Below are positions 13,982 to 23,255 of a DNA stretch of 64,000 nt, piece after piece. The DNA lies in assembly GCF_008831285.2 (NCBI RefSeq), contig NC_045150.1:11267868-11331867 (forward strand), in the 5' to 3' direction. The DNA is from Nymphaea colorata. Taxonomy: Eukaryota > Streptophyta > Magnoliopsida > Nymphaeales > Nymphaeaceae. Each line of letters starts with the position of its first letter. The first letter of the stretch is position 1. The position numbers and the translations under genes were made by a program. The notes under the pieces were generated by a model. The model made no database searches, was not told the origin of the DNA, and saw only the letters and a program-made list of their open reading frames with translations.

Positions 13982-14402
13982 ACAAGAAGAAACTGAGGAG
14001 AAGAAGCCGTAGCCAAAATGGTTTGCACGGCCTCTATTTATAATCTCATTTTCAGAATTCTAAGAGTCTCCAATCGTAGAATCCTAGGAGATTTCACAAG
14101 CTCCAAGGACATTAATTACATCATAGAAACCTAAGAGACTTCACATATTACAAGGATATTAACTACAACATAGAATCCTAGGAGACTTCCCATATAACAA
14201 GGATATTAACTATAACATAGAATCCTAGGAGACTCTTCACATGTTACAAGGACATTAAATATTTTAACACATTCTACAAGGAGGTGGAATCCTAAGAGAC
14301 TCCTCTTCAACGTGCTGGTGAAGGATTTATATTTTAACAACCCATACCTATGTGACATAGCTTTATACATACATACATATATACACACATGTGTGTATGT
14401 AC

Positions 14403-14447
<45 letters not shown>

Positions 14448-14560
14448 TCCCCATACCCATACCAAGTCTTTTGAAAGTCTTCCACACCCATGCCCATACC
14501 AACACCCATACCGGGACTTGTACCCATATGACATAGATGCACAGATACACACAACAACAT

Positions 14561-14600
<40 letters not shown>

Positions 14601-17600
14601 CCAATAAAAGTTATAAAACAATAAATGTTTGATCAACAACATGACCTGATTTTTCAATATATATTCATATTTATCTACATCTGAAGCATGAAAACACTAA
14701 CAGAAAACTTGATAAAAATCCCATAAAAACAACAGATAATGAGACTTCAATTAAGACTTAAGAGTATAAGTGCCAACTGCCAAATCAATTCATAGCTTTA
14801 TCTTCATATGAAGAAACAATGGTAACAGATAAACACAATCAAAATCTGAGAAAAACAAGCGATTAACAGACTCAAAAATAAGATTATAAGTGCCAAATCA
14901 GGTCATATTCATATAATAAAAGCACTAACGGACTCAATAAAGATAAAAAATAAAAGAAAGTCCTAAATGTTGGACAATTTTGGACTGGATCAAAATCTGA
15001 CGAAGTTCGAAATTGGACAGATTCAGCCTTGTGTGCATTGACCGCATCTGACAAGGTCAGAGCCGCACACAATCTGCATCCATAACCAGACCCGACCCAT
15101 CCCAGTGACAGGTTGTGTCGTCAATGATACTTATCCCCTTTGGAAGTGTGTATGTTACCTTGCTGTGCATATATATACGTACATATTGGGTGAATACGTG
15201 ATCTATGTGATATTTTGTATCTTTCTTACTTTTGGCTCTTTTGACAACTTAGAGAGAGAGAGAGAGATGGCAAAAAAGAGAAAGGGGGCTTCAGTTCTTT
15301 TATATTTTGTTTACAAGAAAATTTTAAAATTCTACTTTCAGTCCCCACATGCATAGTCATGTCTTAGTGCGCACTAGATGAGGCCCTAGGTGAGTCTGTT
15401 ATTCTTGTCATATGAGAACATAAGCCTAGGCAACCGAACTAGCATGGCTCACCAAGAGTGCTTCAACGAGCTCTTAGGCTACCTAGACTGGAGAACCTAT
15501 GTACGATAGCAACATTGAATCCTTCAATAACAATCCTAACTTGGACACAAGAAAGCTGGAGTAATTGCATTGTCGAGTCATACAATCTTAGATAATGGTG
15601 TAATGTTGACTTGACAGCCCATTAGCATGGCAGTATGAGATGATGTGGACACCAATAATGCCATTTTTTGAATGAACAAAAAAGTTAACATACAATTTGT
15701 ATGGTAACCTAATAGATGCAAAAGCAGAAAACGGCTGCTGAAATGAAGCTCACAAGCTATTAAAGAGGTTTTGAAATGCCACTTGCAAGCTAACCTGAAC
15801 AGCGAGCAATATTGGATGGCCAACAAATATGTGCAAGCACTAATCAATATAAAAGGCCAGGTGCCTTGGTAATGTTGAAGAAGCATAGATGCACAACTTA
15901 CTAGAAAAAGATAGTAGCTAAAATGATAAAGAAGACATGCTGAAGTAACAGAGTAGAGAAAACATTTTCACAAATCATGACAAACAGAGGGTGCTAAATA
16001 GTTTTTGTACATATCATTTTCCATCCATATCACATTTTGTTAGGTCATTCATAGCATAATGAGCAAAATAAAATTTATCAGTCAATAGCAGACCTACATG
16101 CATCAGCACATCAGTGAGACATCAACTTTGGAGGAAGTGTTCCAATGGCCACAAACTTGTAAATCAGGCCCAAAGAGACAAATACTTCAAGCAAATCAGC
16201 CTTGAAGCTTCCACCAACAAGTCAAACTCACAAGCCCTCAAACAAGAGGTGAAGAAGAACTTCAATTAATCACAATAAGGGATACATAAAGTAGGCTAAA
16301 AAGCCATAACCTTACACTAGAGAACCTACACTATTTATAAGGAAGAAGACAAAAGAGAGGAGAGAGCTAGCCGTTGGGACTAGTCTCCCCTTGGGTCCCC
16401 TTTGGATAAAATAAAAAAGGGGCAGGGGTAAAACAGGAAAAATACAGAAAATAAAAAGACAAAAAGAAGGTAAAAAGTTACATAAATATCCTAAGTACCC
16501 AAACCTATAAAATACATATATATGTATATATGACACATATTAGATGACTAATATATGTAATGTATATACATATATGTATGTATAGAAGGGATACATACAT
16601 TCTAACAAGACTCACACTACAAGAGCACTCAATGTTGGTCTGCACAAAGTATACTGTCCGAATGTACATAATAATTGCCTCAGTTTTGTGGACAATCAAA
16701 AGATTCTAGCATAAGTGCCACCATTCTAAGGAATTTTCATGGGAAGAAAACACTTTTGGTATGAAAAAAGAATATTTTCAGTGAGAACAAGCATGGGAAA
16801 TCGCAATATGGTAACTAATCACTCATGGCTGTAACTCATAGCAAGAAGTTTTGACTGTCCTCCCATGCAAAATGTTTTTCCACATATGGATCATCCAGTG
16901 CTTATCATCTCTTACCTGGGTCTTGTTTTTCTTTATTCTTTCCTTCTTTTTTTTATTCTTACCAATTTTAGGTTACCATTTTCCATGTAACCCTTGTCCT
17001 CAGTGTTTTTCTATTTGTGAAACAAACAGAACGTAAAGTCCTCGGTGTTTTCCTATTTGTGAAACAAACAGAACGTAAAGTTTTCAATACAAGCATTTTT
17101 TTCCCATGTCTGTTTCTAAAGGAAAGATATTCTCCAGCAGAGAGAAGTAGACACAAACCAAACATACCCCAATTGCAAAAAAGAAATCACTGATATTCTC
17201 AGACAAGAAATAATTCAAACTTTGGCTTTGATGGAGCTATACAATGCCAAAAAAAGCGGGTAAACAGTGACATGATTAAAGAGGTTGGATTTGCCTTAAA
17301 AACTACAATGGAGAAACCATACACTACCAGATTGGTTGTACTAGGCAACTTCCTAAGGTATATTGCTGCATTGCCATATCATCATTTTAGAAGACAAAAA
17401 AGGTTCAAGCTTTTGAAAATTATTCTCTGTCAATGCCATCACACCAATAAATCACTTCTTCTAAAAGTCGCCACATTCTGGAAAAGAAAAACTTGACAGG
17501 GGAACTTTTAGGAGAAAATGGTGCATACATTGCTCATCCATGATTCCATTCCTGTCCATGTATAGAAGCAGTGTGCACAAAATGAAAGGACTCTAAATTT

Positions 17601-20399
17601 TGGGTTCGTTCTTGAATAATTAGAAAAGGCATGAGCACAAGTTCAAGTTACAAGGTAATGCAAAACCTGGTAGCTAAGAATTACATGGTTGCCCCAAAAG
17701 GACAAATGATTGTGACCTAGACTCCACACAGTGCCAAGTGTGTGTCCTTTTCTGTGTATTTTTGAGGAAATGAAGGTCATAATCAGTGTCAAAGTATCTA
17801 TGAAGCACATGAAAGGAATTCTGCTTACCAACTCTCCGTTACAATAAACTTCAAATGCTCCAGAGCTTTGAAGAAATGATTGCACCATATTTCCAAGAAG
17901 CCACGTTGATGCAATACTTCCAAATTTATTAGCACGCAAGGAGTAAAACCAGGGTGGTGGCACCATATATCCCAGTCTTGGGAATATTTGCTCTCCTGCC
18001 ACGATAACTGCTATAACTCCCATCTGCATAGCTGGCACTACTTTGCTAAGAAGGCGCTTTGGAAGAGTGGGAGGATGATTTGAAAGAACAATATTTAATC
18101 CAGGAAAGGAAGTTTCCAGCATCTTCTTCATTGTTACTGCAGTTCCCCTATGGAAAAGGGAAAAAAGCATGGAATTGAGTACTGAAAGCAGACGGCATCT
18201 AAAACAAAAGAACAAACTTCAAAGATGTTTTTTTTTTTTTTTAAAAAAAGCAGGTTTTTGTTCAGATAGTAACAATAGTTTCCTTCAGTAGAAGGTGAGC
18301 ATTTAAGTGGAGGGCCAAACAGGCAGAATAGTGGAGATATCATTCATGGAACGTGTATAGACCCATCCAATTGGTTTTCCCCAAAATTTTTAAGAAATAT
18401 GAAGATCAGGTAAACATGAAGAACATTTCCAAGGAAAATTATCATGATTTATGAACTTGAAACAATTAAGGTAAACAAAACATCTTGACAAAGCAGACCA
18501 CAAACAAATACGACAGGAGAAGAAAAAGGGAATGATGATGTTAATCAAAAAGACACTCCCAAGAAGGCCAAATATTAGTTTACTCATGGTAGCTTAAACA
18601 TATTGACATCTGGACAACAACACTCTTAAGCCAATGCTTCCAAGTCCCGTATTCAATTTGAAACAAAAATGAGGTTGTTATCAAACTTAAAGGCAACTTC
18701 CACAAACAGCAATTGTATCTCTCTGCTGTCATTTTTTCCCTCAACTTTGGATTTTGATCCATCTCAACAACTCTGCATCCTGTAGTTGCAACTTATTTTC
18801 GCCATTTTCTTTGCATGACATTGTAGAGAAAGATTTCAAATACATTTCAAGAGAACTCCAGACATATTCCCCCTCTCACTTCCTGCAACTTCTCTCACTC
18901 TGGTTCCTAACTTGACAAATCTAATCTAGACTAAAGGATGTGGGCCACATAATGATCCAGCAAATATGCCACACAATCAAACATGGAAAGATACAAAGTA
19001 AAGATTTCAAACTCCAGATAAGTCTAGATTGACCCCAACAGCTCATGAACATCTATAGGTTCATCCCTTGAGTACCTGACTGATCCACTCATTTCATGCT
19101 TTTAAGTATCGAAACTCAAGGAAGGACCAGCATAGCATACAAAATACACATCTAAGGACAGACCCGGCATCTAATGTCTTTAATGACTGACACTCAAGTA
19201 AAGTGCACAATTTAGATATGTATAGTGTTTAGGTTGAGAACTATAAATAGTGGATACAGAAATATGTAAAATATAACAGTTTTCTGGCACTGCTGCATCA
19301 TTGTAAAAATTCTCAAATAGATGGTTATGAAACCCACCATCGCCCTACCAACTTTTCACTAAGAAATTACATGGTAAGGTTTTGCAGATAATAAAAAAGC
19401 AGAAAGGTTTTCAGATAATAAAAAAACAGAAAGCCCGTATGCAAGCCAACAGATCACGACGATACAGTTCCCACGTAGAAACAAACAAAAACGAATGGGC
19501 TACATTTGGCAACAAGTGAACTTCTAGCCGTTACTTTACAACTAGGAAGACATTAGTCTCATCATCATTTTGAATGTGTTACCATGAAATATTGTTGCTG
19601 TCGAGTTAGGGCCTCCCATCACCCCCTCACTCATAGAGGAAGAAAATTGCTTTCAATTTCAAAATATCACAATAAAGAGGAAAAAGCAATCATGTCTCTT
19701 GCCAGTTCGTACCGACTCCATAAGGGAGGGAACCAACAAAACCAATTAAGGAGGACGCAACAGCATGCAGATGCAAGAAGATTATCATGGTCATGAACAC
19801 AAGCAATGAGGACAGCCAGTAGCTTCCACATAATCTATTGTAACGGCATGACGAAGTCAATCAACACAAGGAAACGACGTATTCTTTGCAGCAGATCAAC
19901 AAGAAATAGAAACCATCAAAGTCAACCCAAACCAAAAGATCTCTTCCCACAAAAACAGAAACAAGAGAAAGAAAATCACTTTGATTCAAGAGGCAACATG
20001 AGAAGGAGGGGAAAGGAACAATTAGGGTTGGATATGCAATGAGAGAGAAAATAAAAACCTGTAGGAGCAAGAGGCACAAAAGTCAATGTGAACGCTCGAT
20101 CCGACGCCGAGTCCGAGGCCTGCATACTGAGATTCCTGCTTCACAAATAAACGCAACCAATAAGAGAAACAACTCCAAGAGCGTGAACGAGAAGGGGAAA
20201 GAGAGAGAGAGAGTACTGGTGAGGTGGGGAACTCGAGAGGGGCGTCGATGACAGGAGGAGGAGGCACATGTCGTTTCAATGGCGGTTGGTGGTGGTGCCG
20301 AGGTGGGGGAGGAGGGCGGCTGAAGAGGTGGATTACGTCGGAAGCAAACAGGAAGAGAGGCAAGCCCACCAGAAGCAGCTGCACGCGATCCATCATCAC
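4284..20399 (-). CDS. SelT-like protein (plant selenoprotein T homologue, Cys form), four exons
   Basis: Joined minus-strand exons are 20399-20217, 20135-20059, 18147-17829 and 4391-4284, giving 687 nt and 228 residues, the usual size for plant SelT-like proteins. All junctions are GT-AG and keep the frame (phases 0, 2, 0). The N-terminus (MDRVQLLLVGLPLFLF) is a signal or anchor segment, followed by a Pro/His-rich linker. The redox motif is FCASC (Cys81, Cys84), where animals carry selenocysteine at the second position. The core then shows GTAVTMKKMLE, FPKR-like PKRLLSKVVP, AGEQIFP, PPPWFYSLRANKFGS and LQSSGAFEVYCNGEL, and the end shows VFSKL, RFPGEIELRDLI. SelT proteins are thioredoxin-fold membrane proteins of the endoplasmic reticulum; a redox role is family knowledge. 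The first of three consecutive ATGs is taken as the start, so the true start may be up to two codons later. The last intron is exceptionally long because of transposon insertions. I see no stop or frameshift. Confidence 0.9.
5250..5268 (+). repeat. Poly-C run
   Basis: About 19 consecutive C bases; likely length-variable. Confidence 0.9.
6590..6960 (+). repeat. GACTCA/TGAGTC-rich dispersed repeat
   Basis: Dense GAGTCA and TGACTC motifs from 6608 to 6850, followed by a GTACCCATACCAGTATGGTG stretch and GGTTCAGATCGGTTCTG. Noncoding, within SelT-like intron 3. Confidence 0.45.
7303..7855 (+). repeat. Tandem duplication, unit about 275 bp
   Basis: Unit 1 (7303-7575) and unit 2 (7576-7855) share nearly all sequence, including GTACCCGTACCTGCTTCCCC and CCCATACCTATGTGACAT. 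Inside SelT-like intron 3. Confidence 0.88.
8184..8239. repeat. (AT)n(GA)n compound microsatellite
   Basis: (AT)n to 8218, then (GA)n running into the fold-back MITE. Confidence 0.95.
8219..8466. mobile_element. Fold-back MITE in SelT-like intron 3
   Basis: Terminal inverted repeats of about 55 bp: GAAATTGGTAAGTACTAGAT... at 8237 and its imperfect complement ending ...CTACCGATTTC at 8450. Inner segments (TTGAGAGAAAAAACAA near 8302 and TTGTTTTTCTCTCAA near 8378) also pair, so most of the 250 bp can form one hairpin. It lies next to a (TA)n(GA)n tract. Confidence 0.7.
8455..8892 (+). repeat. GTACCC-type low-complexity repeat, split by the copia element
   Basis: Clusters of CGTACCCGTACCC at 8497-8512 and CCCGCACCGGTACCCGCACC at 8859-8880 belong to the same repeat as 7440-7490. 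The right half continues at 14340-14530. Confidence 0.65.
8893..9354 (-). repeat. 3' LTR of the copia element
   Basis: 462 bp, TGATAGAA... to ...TTTTAACA on the plus strand. It contains a (GA)n tract at about 8948-8991 that is longer than in the partner LTR. Confidence 0.95.
9355..9372 (-). promoter_or_regulatory. Polypurine tract of the copia element
   Basis: The minus strand reads ACTTGAGGGAGGG immediately before the 3' LTR, the expected position of the plus-strand primer. Confidence 0.8.
9379..13665 (-). CDS. Ty1/copia Gag-Pol polyprotein, intact
   Basis: 1428 residues from the ATG at 13665 (MENLSHSG). The open frame extends upstream to 14028, but that part lies in the LTR and primer-site region. 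Order and approximate residues: Gag with IWKRQIMPFIRSQGL near 30; zinc knuckle CFQCNKKGHMKAQC near 272; aspartic protease FLDSGAATHVTG near 335; GAG-pre-integrase LWHSRLGHCG near 496; integrase core with SDVWGPAPI near 560, QCDGGGEY near 627 and ERKHRHIVE near 663; reverse transcriptase WVYKIKYKPDG near 963 and YVDDIVITG near 1113; RNase H TDADWAGDPDQRKS near 1278 and STEAEYRCMA. The order PR-INT-RT-RH is diagnostic of copia. No stop or frameshift is visible, so the element may be autonomous. Confidence 0.96.
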   Translation of the reverse strand: MENLSHSGMSSSFLPHLITEKLNHENYLIWKRQIMPFIRSQGLFGHLDGSTKAPPISVLQEIKNEAGEVIAVHEDNNPEHAMWMRRDQSLVAYILSTLSQQVLLSVSDDCTAEELWETLADTFSQISEARIMYLKKEFQNLSKGSTSIMDYLGRIKAIADQLAASGNNISDKEKVQQTLNGLGHDYHAFITALEVLPVLPSFNELQGKLLQHEMNMKRVIERTDQGNSQNVLAMNVKFGKSHGNSNHGGRGILPTPHNQGMSPLDTSRKIPICFQCNKKGHMKAQCWFNPQNKNKGVRHDYKQGGQSSKSTAEDMQQLLMAAFSKMTIKQNEQGEWFLDSGAATHVTGNAGKLTNLSPHYGRSCIITGDGKSHPITHIGNAHIPLSSSSLSLSNVVLAPNIKKNIISISKLIDDTSSSVEFTPSSVYVKDLQTKKMFARGERQGNMYVLKECLPKDSSTFDIGLKTFSLSHNASSVPSSCHFQSKVRGPNQFLESDLWHSRLGHCGRHFIEKLVTDSLIPRSSLPLTSSVKKCSSCGLCKSHVLPFHNINQRASKPFETIFSDVWGPAPIDSMSGSRYYVLFIDSYSRFTWIYFMKHKSEVPHIFRNFYAMIQTKFSSNVVHFQCDGGGEYSSFDFIEFLREKGITRQISCPYTPQQNGVVERKHRHIVESAMSMMHDTNVPISLWTEAFHTAVYIINCLPMTLLMSKSPYFTLLGKQPDYKNLKVFGCVCYVHVDAALRNKFQDKAIQCRFVGYADEYKGFRCYDPTTKRIKTSRNVIFDEHSFDNTNEMPMTIESYDPWTSTQLFNADPVIENDVPQSEDSERAIQPSDMTQSENQEDPTQSSSHHENNNEQSNDAHRYSGLIYSRRLRDRDAHSEEDNMPHLRRSQRIRHPIHRWVSYDSLSLDFQLFMAKVGKEEEPTSFDQASKSHHWRKAMKEEMDALHECGTWEIVPRPHEKNVVGSKWVYKIKYKPDGSIERHKARLVAKGFTQQYGEDYDETFSPVIKMGTIRVIISLAVEYGWRLHQMDVKNAFLHGDLREEVYMEQPPGYTKGDSHAWVCKLRKSIYGLKQVSRSWFDSFSCKIQECGFRRCPLDHSLFIYRKENIFTLLLIYVDDIVITGNSEKHIEEAKVLMMQNFKMKELGDLRFFLGVEIDRHNNRLTLTQQKYTLDLLKKSGMSDCKPVGTPSVLNQRLSAQDGELYEDPTQYRSIVGALQYLTFTRPDIIYAVNQVSQFMHAPRDTHMDAVKRILRYLKGTAGDGLVYGKSENITTGHQLMTFTDADWAGDPDQRKSISGFCIFIGRNLVSWSCRKQKAVARSSTEAEYRCMAAGTAEVTWVRHLLEDIGEKIKTSMLMCDNQSAINIAFNPVQHGRIKHIEIDQHFVRQKVEDKEIQPIYVRTDEQVADLFTKGLTKERFWFLKGKLYMV
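13871..13885 (-). promoter_or_regulatory. Primer binding site (initiator tRNA-Met)
   Basis: The minus strand reads TGGTATCAGAGCGCC directly inside the 5' LTR, the standard plant copia primer site. Confidence 0.9.
13886..14339 (-). repeat. 5' LTR of the copia element
   Basis: 454 bp with the same ends as the other LTR. Differences seen by eye are A for G in the CACGCAAGAAG stretch, and two near 14215-14225 (C for T, T for C), plus a shorter (GA)n tract. The promoter should drive transcription leftward, the same direction as the host gene. Confidence 0.95.
14340..14600 (+). repeat. Right half of the GTACCC-type repeat with (TG)n and (CA)n tracts
   Basis: CCCATACCTATGTGACATAG directly after the 5' LTR matches 7467 and 7747. 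(GT)n at 14414-14444 and (CA)n at 14561-14585 follow. Confidence 0.75.
16998..17081 (+). repeat. 42-bp tandem duplication in SelT-like intron 3
   Basis: Two units (16998-17039, 17040-17081) with two differences, ending AACAAACAGAACGTAAAGT. Confidence 0.9.
17829..18147 (-). CDS. SelT-like exon 3 (core domain)
   Basis: 319 nt, acceptor CCATAG|GGGAAC, donor GAGTTG|GTAAGC. It encodes residues 87-193, from GTAVTMKKMLE to VYCNGEL, the best conserved part of the family, including the internal hydrophobic segment around MQMGVIAVIVAGEQIF. Confidence 0.93.
20059..20135 (-). CDS. SelT-like exon 2 (CxxC redox motif)
   Basis: 77 nt. The acceptor reads GAAGCAG|GAA and the donor TACAG|GTTTTT, splitting an Arg codon after two bases. 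It encodes the conserved GLGVGSSVHIDFCASCSY segment with the CxxC pair. A second acceptor nine bases downstream (TCTCAG|TAT) would remove three residues without changing frame. Confidence 0.85.
20217..20399 (-). CDS. SelT-like exon 1
   Basis: Encodes residues 1-61: the hydrophobic N-terminal segment and a proline/histidine-rich linker. It ends in PTSP at a donor reading CCA|GTACTC, phase 0. The reading frame stays open through the following 81-nt intron, so this donor is chosen because the intronic Ser/Leu/Arg-rich stretch from (GA)n does not look like SelT protein. Confidence 0.8.
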
Positions 20400-20840
20400 C
20401 TCCCTGTCTCTCTCTCGCCCTCTCTCTTCGTCTTTGGGTGCCGCTTCTACGGATCAGTATCGTCAACTCTCCGACGCCGTCAGGGTAAGCTGTAAATGGA
20501 TCGAGCATGTCCGATCACCAATCCGAATCCAAATGCATTTAATCAGATCCGGTAATGAAATTGAGTTCTGATTCATAATCCGATGGAGATTCAATGTGCA
20601 GTTCCATTGCTGAATTTGCAATACCGGATTGAGATTCGATAAAGGTCCAAGTCGATTATATTATGATGTCACACCTTATGTTAGCCAAATCCAAAATTTC
20701 ATTAGAAACTAAGGTTTGGATCCTGAGTTCAAAACCGAATCTGATTATATGATGTCCAATTAACTCAAATTTAAGACCACCCACATGTTTTAGTAGCAAA
20801 AATGAAAATGAATTTGAATGTGCTCAGCAGGTAGTAGCCC

Positions 20841-21105
20841 CTATGGCTGAATAAATTGGATTTGAATGTGCTCCTTCTTGACATGGTTTCTCAAAAATGC
20901 AAATTTATCCCTAACATGTTTGGTTCGAGCATAGAAAATTGGATTAGATGCAATGCATGAGGCACCTACATTGTCACACCATAGACCCGATGCATCATTC
21001 ATGAAAAAACCTGACTCCTTGAACATGACTGTGGCTACAATACTTCAACTATAGTACCAGCAAATAGCTTATACTCCGCTTCAGTACTTGAACATGTTAA
21101 TTCCA
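20841..21105 (-). pseudogene. Ty1/copia RNase H fragment
   Basis: Minus-strand peptides CSSTEAEYKLFAGTIVEVL, then in another frame LWCDNVGASCIASNPIFYARTKHV and HIQIQFIQP, match the end of copia RNase H. One frameshift; no LTR seen. Confidence 0.85.
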
Positions 21106-21936
21106 ATACACAGCAGAAGAAAGCAGAAATACAATGAATTAGAGACTGCAGAATGCTCGTCTCTATTGTTATTCGGTTAAATCTTCGAATGAGTAATACA
21201 CAGCTAGATATGCATCTCAGGGATACATAACAGATCAAGAATATGGTGAAACTAAAATTGGTTAAGTAGATGCACTGGTCAACAAACTAAAATCTGCTTG
21301 TGATTGTGAGAACAGGCACTTCCAAGGGGCTGAGATGGTTGGAGGACATGAGATTGAAGGATATTGCAGTAGTTGCAGCTATGATCTATGCAGCTGCAAG
21401 TGATTCAAGGAGACATGATGACGGAGGGTGGGTATGTTTAGCTATAAAATGATGATGTATATAGTAATGTGAATTTGTAACAAAAATGATTGGGCCATAT
21501 GGTTGTATTAGTCTAGGGCCTGGCACCAAGCATATGGCTCGGTGTGCTCTTTGGACCCATCTTCTGAATGTTATTTTGTGATTGGTTGATCTCATGTATG
21601 GCTAAGTGTGGAGTGAAATACTAGTTCTCTCTTATGTTGTCAAGTATTTTATGTTGGGATAAGAATGATGATGTCAGTGCATAAAAGCTCGTGTTCTAAG
21701 ATGTTTCTCAATGAAAAACTGCTGTGCGAGATTCCTTTATGGGATAAGGTATGATGATTGTATAACTATTTCATCTCTGCTGATAAGGAAAAGATCCTTG
21801 TCAGGACAACTTTGTTGCGAGATACGATATGGTAGTTCTTGCAGTCTCTCATATTTGATACTCTCTCTCTCTCTCTCTCTCTCTCCCTCTCTCCCTTGAC
21901 AAGGAAAGTTACTTGTAAAGATACGAGATATGGCTT
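21106..21936. other. Intergenic, no recognisable gene
   Basis: Only a (CT)n tract stands out. Confidence 0.5.
21861..21895. repeat. (CT)n microsatellite
   Basis: CT units with one CCCT interruption. Confidence 0.95.
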
Positions 21937-23255
21937 ATGGTGGTTTTCTTGAACTGTCATGTTGAAACCCTTCTACTGAAAACACATGCAACTCATTATC
22001 TTGTTAGATCTTCTCATTATGCAGCCAAGTTTGGTGTTGTCACAGGTCTGCACAACTTAATTCTTTGTAAACCTCTAAATAATAAATGTCTTTTTGCATT
22101 ATTATTATTATGTTATAAAGAAGTCTTATTTCTCCATCTTTGTCGGAGTCATCTAGCAGAGCACCGTAGAGCTGAGTATCCAAGGACACCAAATTTTGTA
22201 CTGTTTGCGGAAATTGATATGGTAATAAGGTATGTGATATTCCCGAAGGTCATTATTTTTACCTCTTTAAGGACAGATGAGTTTAATATAAAAGAATTAT
22301 ACTCTTCTATAATAAATATAAAAGAATTACAATTGTAATTCATGGCTTCAGGATCATGGATTTCCTGTCCTGTCAGATGCTTTGCTGTTATGTCCAGTAC
22401 TAAGCTTTGGATCTGGACAGTCAATGGATGTCTTTCTAGATATTGTTGGGTTTATTGAAAACATACTTCTTTTCTTTCTTTCCTCTTGATCAGGTTATTT
22501 TTGGAGAAACTTCATGCCTTTACCTTTTCCAATTATGGCAAATTTTCTCTCATTTGTCAGATTATCACAGAACATGCAAGGCAAGGAGTGTCCTTTGCGA
22601 GGCAGTTGAAAGGCATCATGCGATTATGACATTATGTTAACTATGGGCAGCCATGTATATGGAGCAATCAAAAGGTAAGTGAAACCAAAGGCAGACTTCA
22701 TGTAGAACTTGTCTCTAAGATGTTTTTTTAGGTTGAATGCATCAGATAATTCGATAAATAACATTGTCCTGCCCACTGTCAAAAGAACAGGGCTACTTCA
22801 GAAAATTCAACCACATGAAACCTGCCATTGAGATTCCAAGATGTAGGTAGGAAAATTTTTACCAACCAGATGCTATACCATCTGTTTGTTGAGAGGCTAC
22901 CTGCTTACTTCTCATGGCTGTTGTGATTGCACAATTGGTATGAGCTTTTGTGTGTGTGTGTGTGTAGCCATTACATTATTTTTTGTTGAGAACTCTCACC
23001 AGAGGACATCTGTGAAGACATAGTGCTTAAATATGTATATTTCAATAAAATGTTATGTTGGATACAGGGGTGTTATTTACTGGTTATCCTAAACAGTACT
23101 TCTTACAAGGTGGCTACTGCCATTCAGGTCTTCGCACACCAAGGCTTTTCAAGGATGGGGCGAGGATGTACAGTGTTGTCTTTTATGTTCCTCTTGAATG
23201 GGTCAGAATCAAACTCTTTGTATGCATCAGTTGTGTCTCAGTTATGTCCTTATAA
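21937..23255 (+). pseudogene. Unidentified exon-like islands
   Basis: Separate plus-strand stretches look protein-like: about 21955-22046 (LLLKTHATHYLVRSSHYAAK), 22145-22225 (AEHRRAEYPRTPNFVLFAEI), 22345-22440 (DHGFPVLSDALLLCPVLSFG), 22497-22625 (LHAFTFSNYGKFSLICQIIT) and 23070-23200 (GGYCHSGLRTPRLFKDGARM). Some end at GT-like donors. I do not recognise the family, I cannot join the islands into one gene, and no start is convincing. Either a decayed gene or an unrecognised split gene. Confidence 0.3.

Larger units (their letters stand above)
8893..14339 (-). mobile_element. Complete Ty1/copia LTR retrotransposon
   Basis: Minus-oriented element of about 5.45 kb with two near-identical LTRs (13886-14339 is 5', 8893-9354 is 3'), each TG...CA on the plus strand. 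A perfect 5-bp target duplication ACCCA lies at 8888-8892 and 14340-14344. Inside the 5' LTR, the minus strand reads TGGTATCAGAGCGCC, the usual copia primer site matching initiator methionine tRNA. Next to the 3' LTR is a purine tract, TTGAGGGAGGG. One open polyprotein frame fills the interior. The LTRs differ by about three substitutions plus the length of a (GA)n tract, so the insertion is young. It sits in SelT-like intron 3, same orientation as the gene. Confidence 0.96.
4392..17828 (-). other. SelT-like intron 3, about 13.4 kb, transposon-loaded
   Basis: GT-AG intron between exons 3 and 4. Apart from the listed copia element, MITE, tandem duplications and microsatellites, its sequence is AT-rich with no recognisable gene. 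About 40% of it is the copia element inserted in sense with the gene. Without the copia element the intron would still be about 8 kb. Confidence 0.85.

Noticed and set aside
13666-14028. Upstream extension of the copia polyprotein
   Set aside because: It reads through the primer site and into the 5' LTR; the Gag start fits the ATG at 13665.
20072-20084. Selenocysteine use in the SelT-like gene
   Set aside because: The second motif position is TGC (Cys), not TGA, as expected for land plants.
20224-20571. Plus-strand frame with a donor-like CGTCAG|GTAAGC at 20487
   Set aside because: It overlaps SelT-like exon 1 in antisense, is Gly/Trp-rich at the start, and has no plausible downstream exon.
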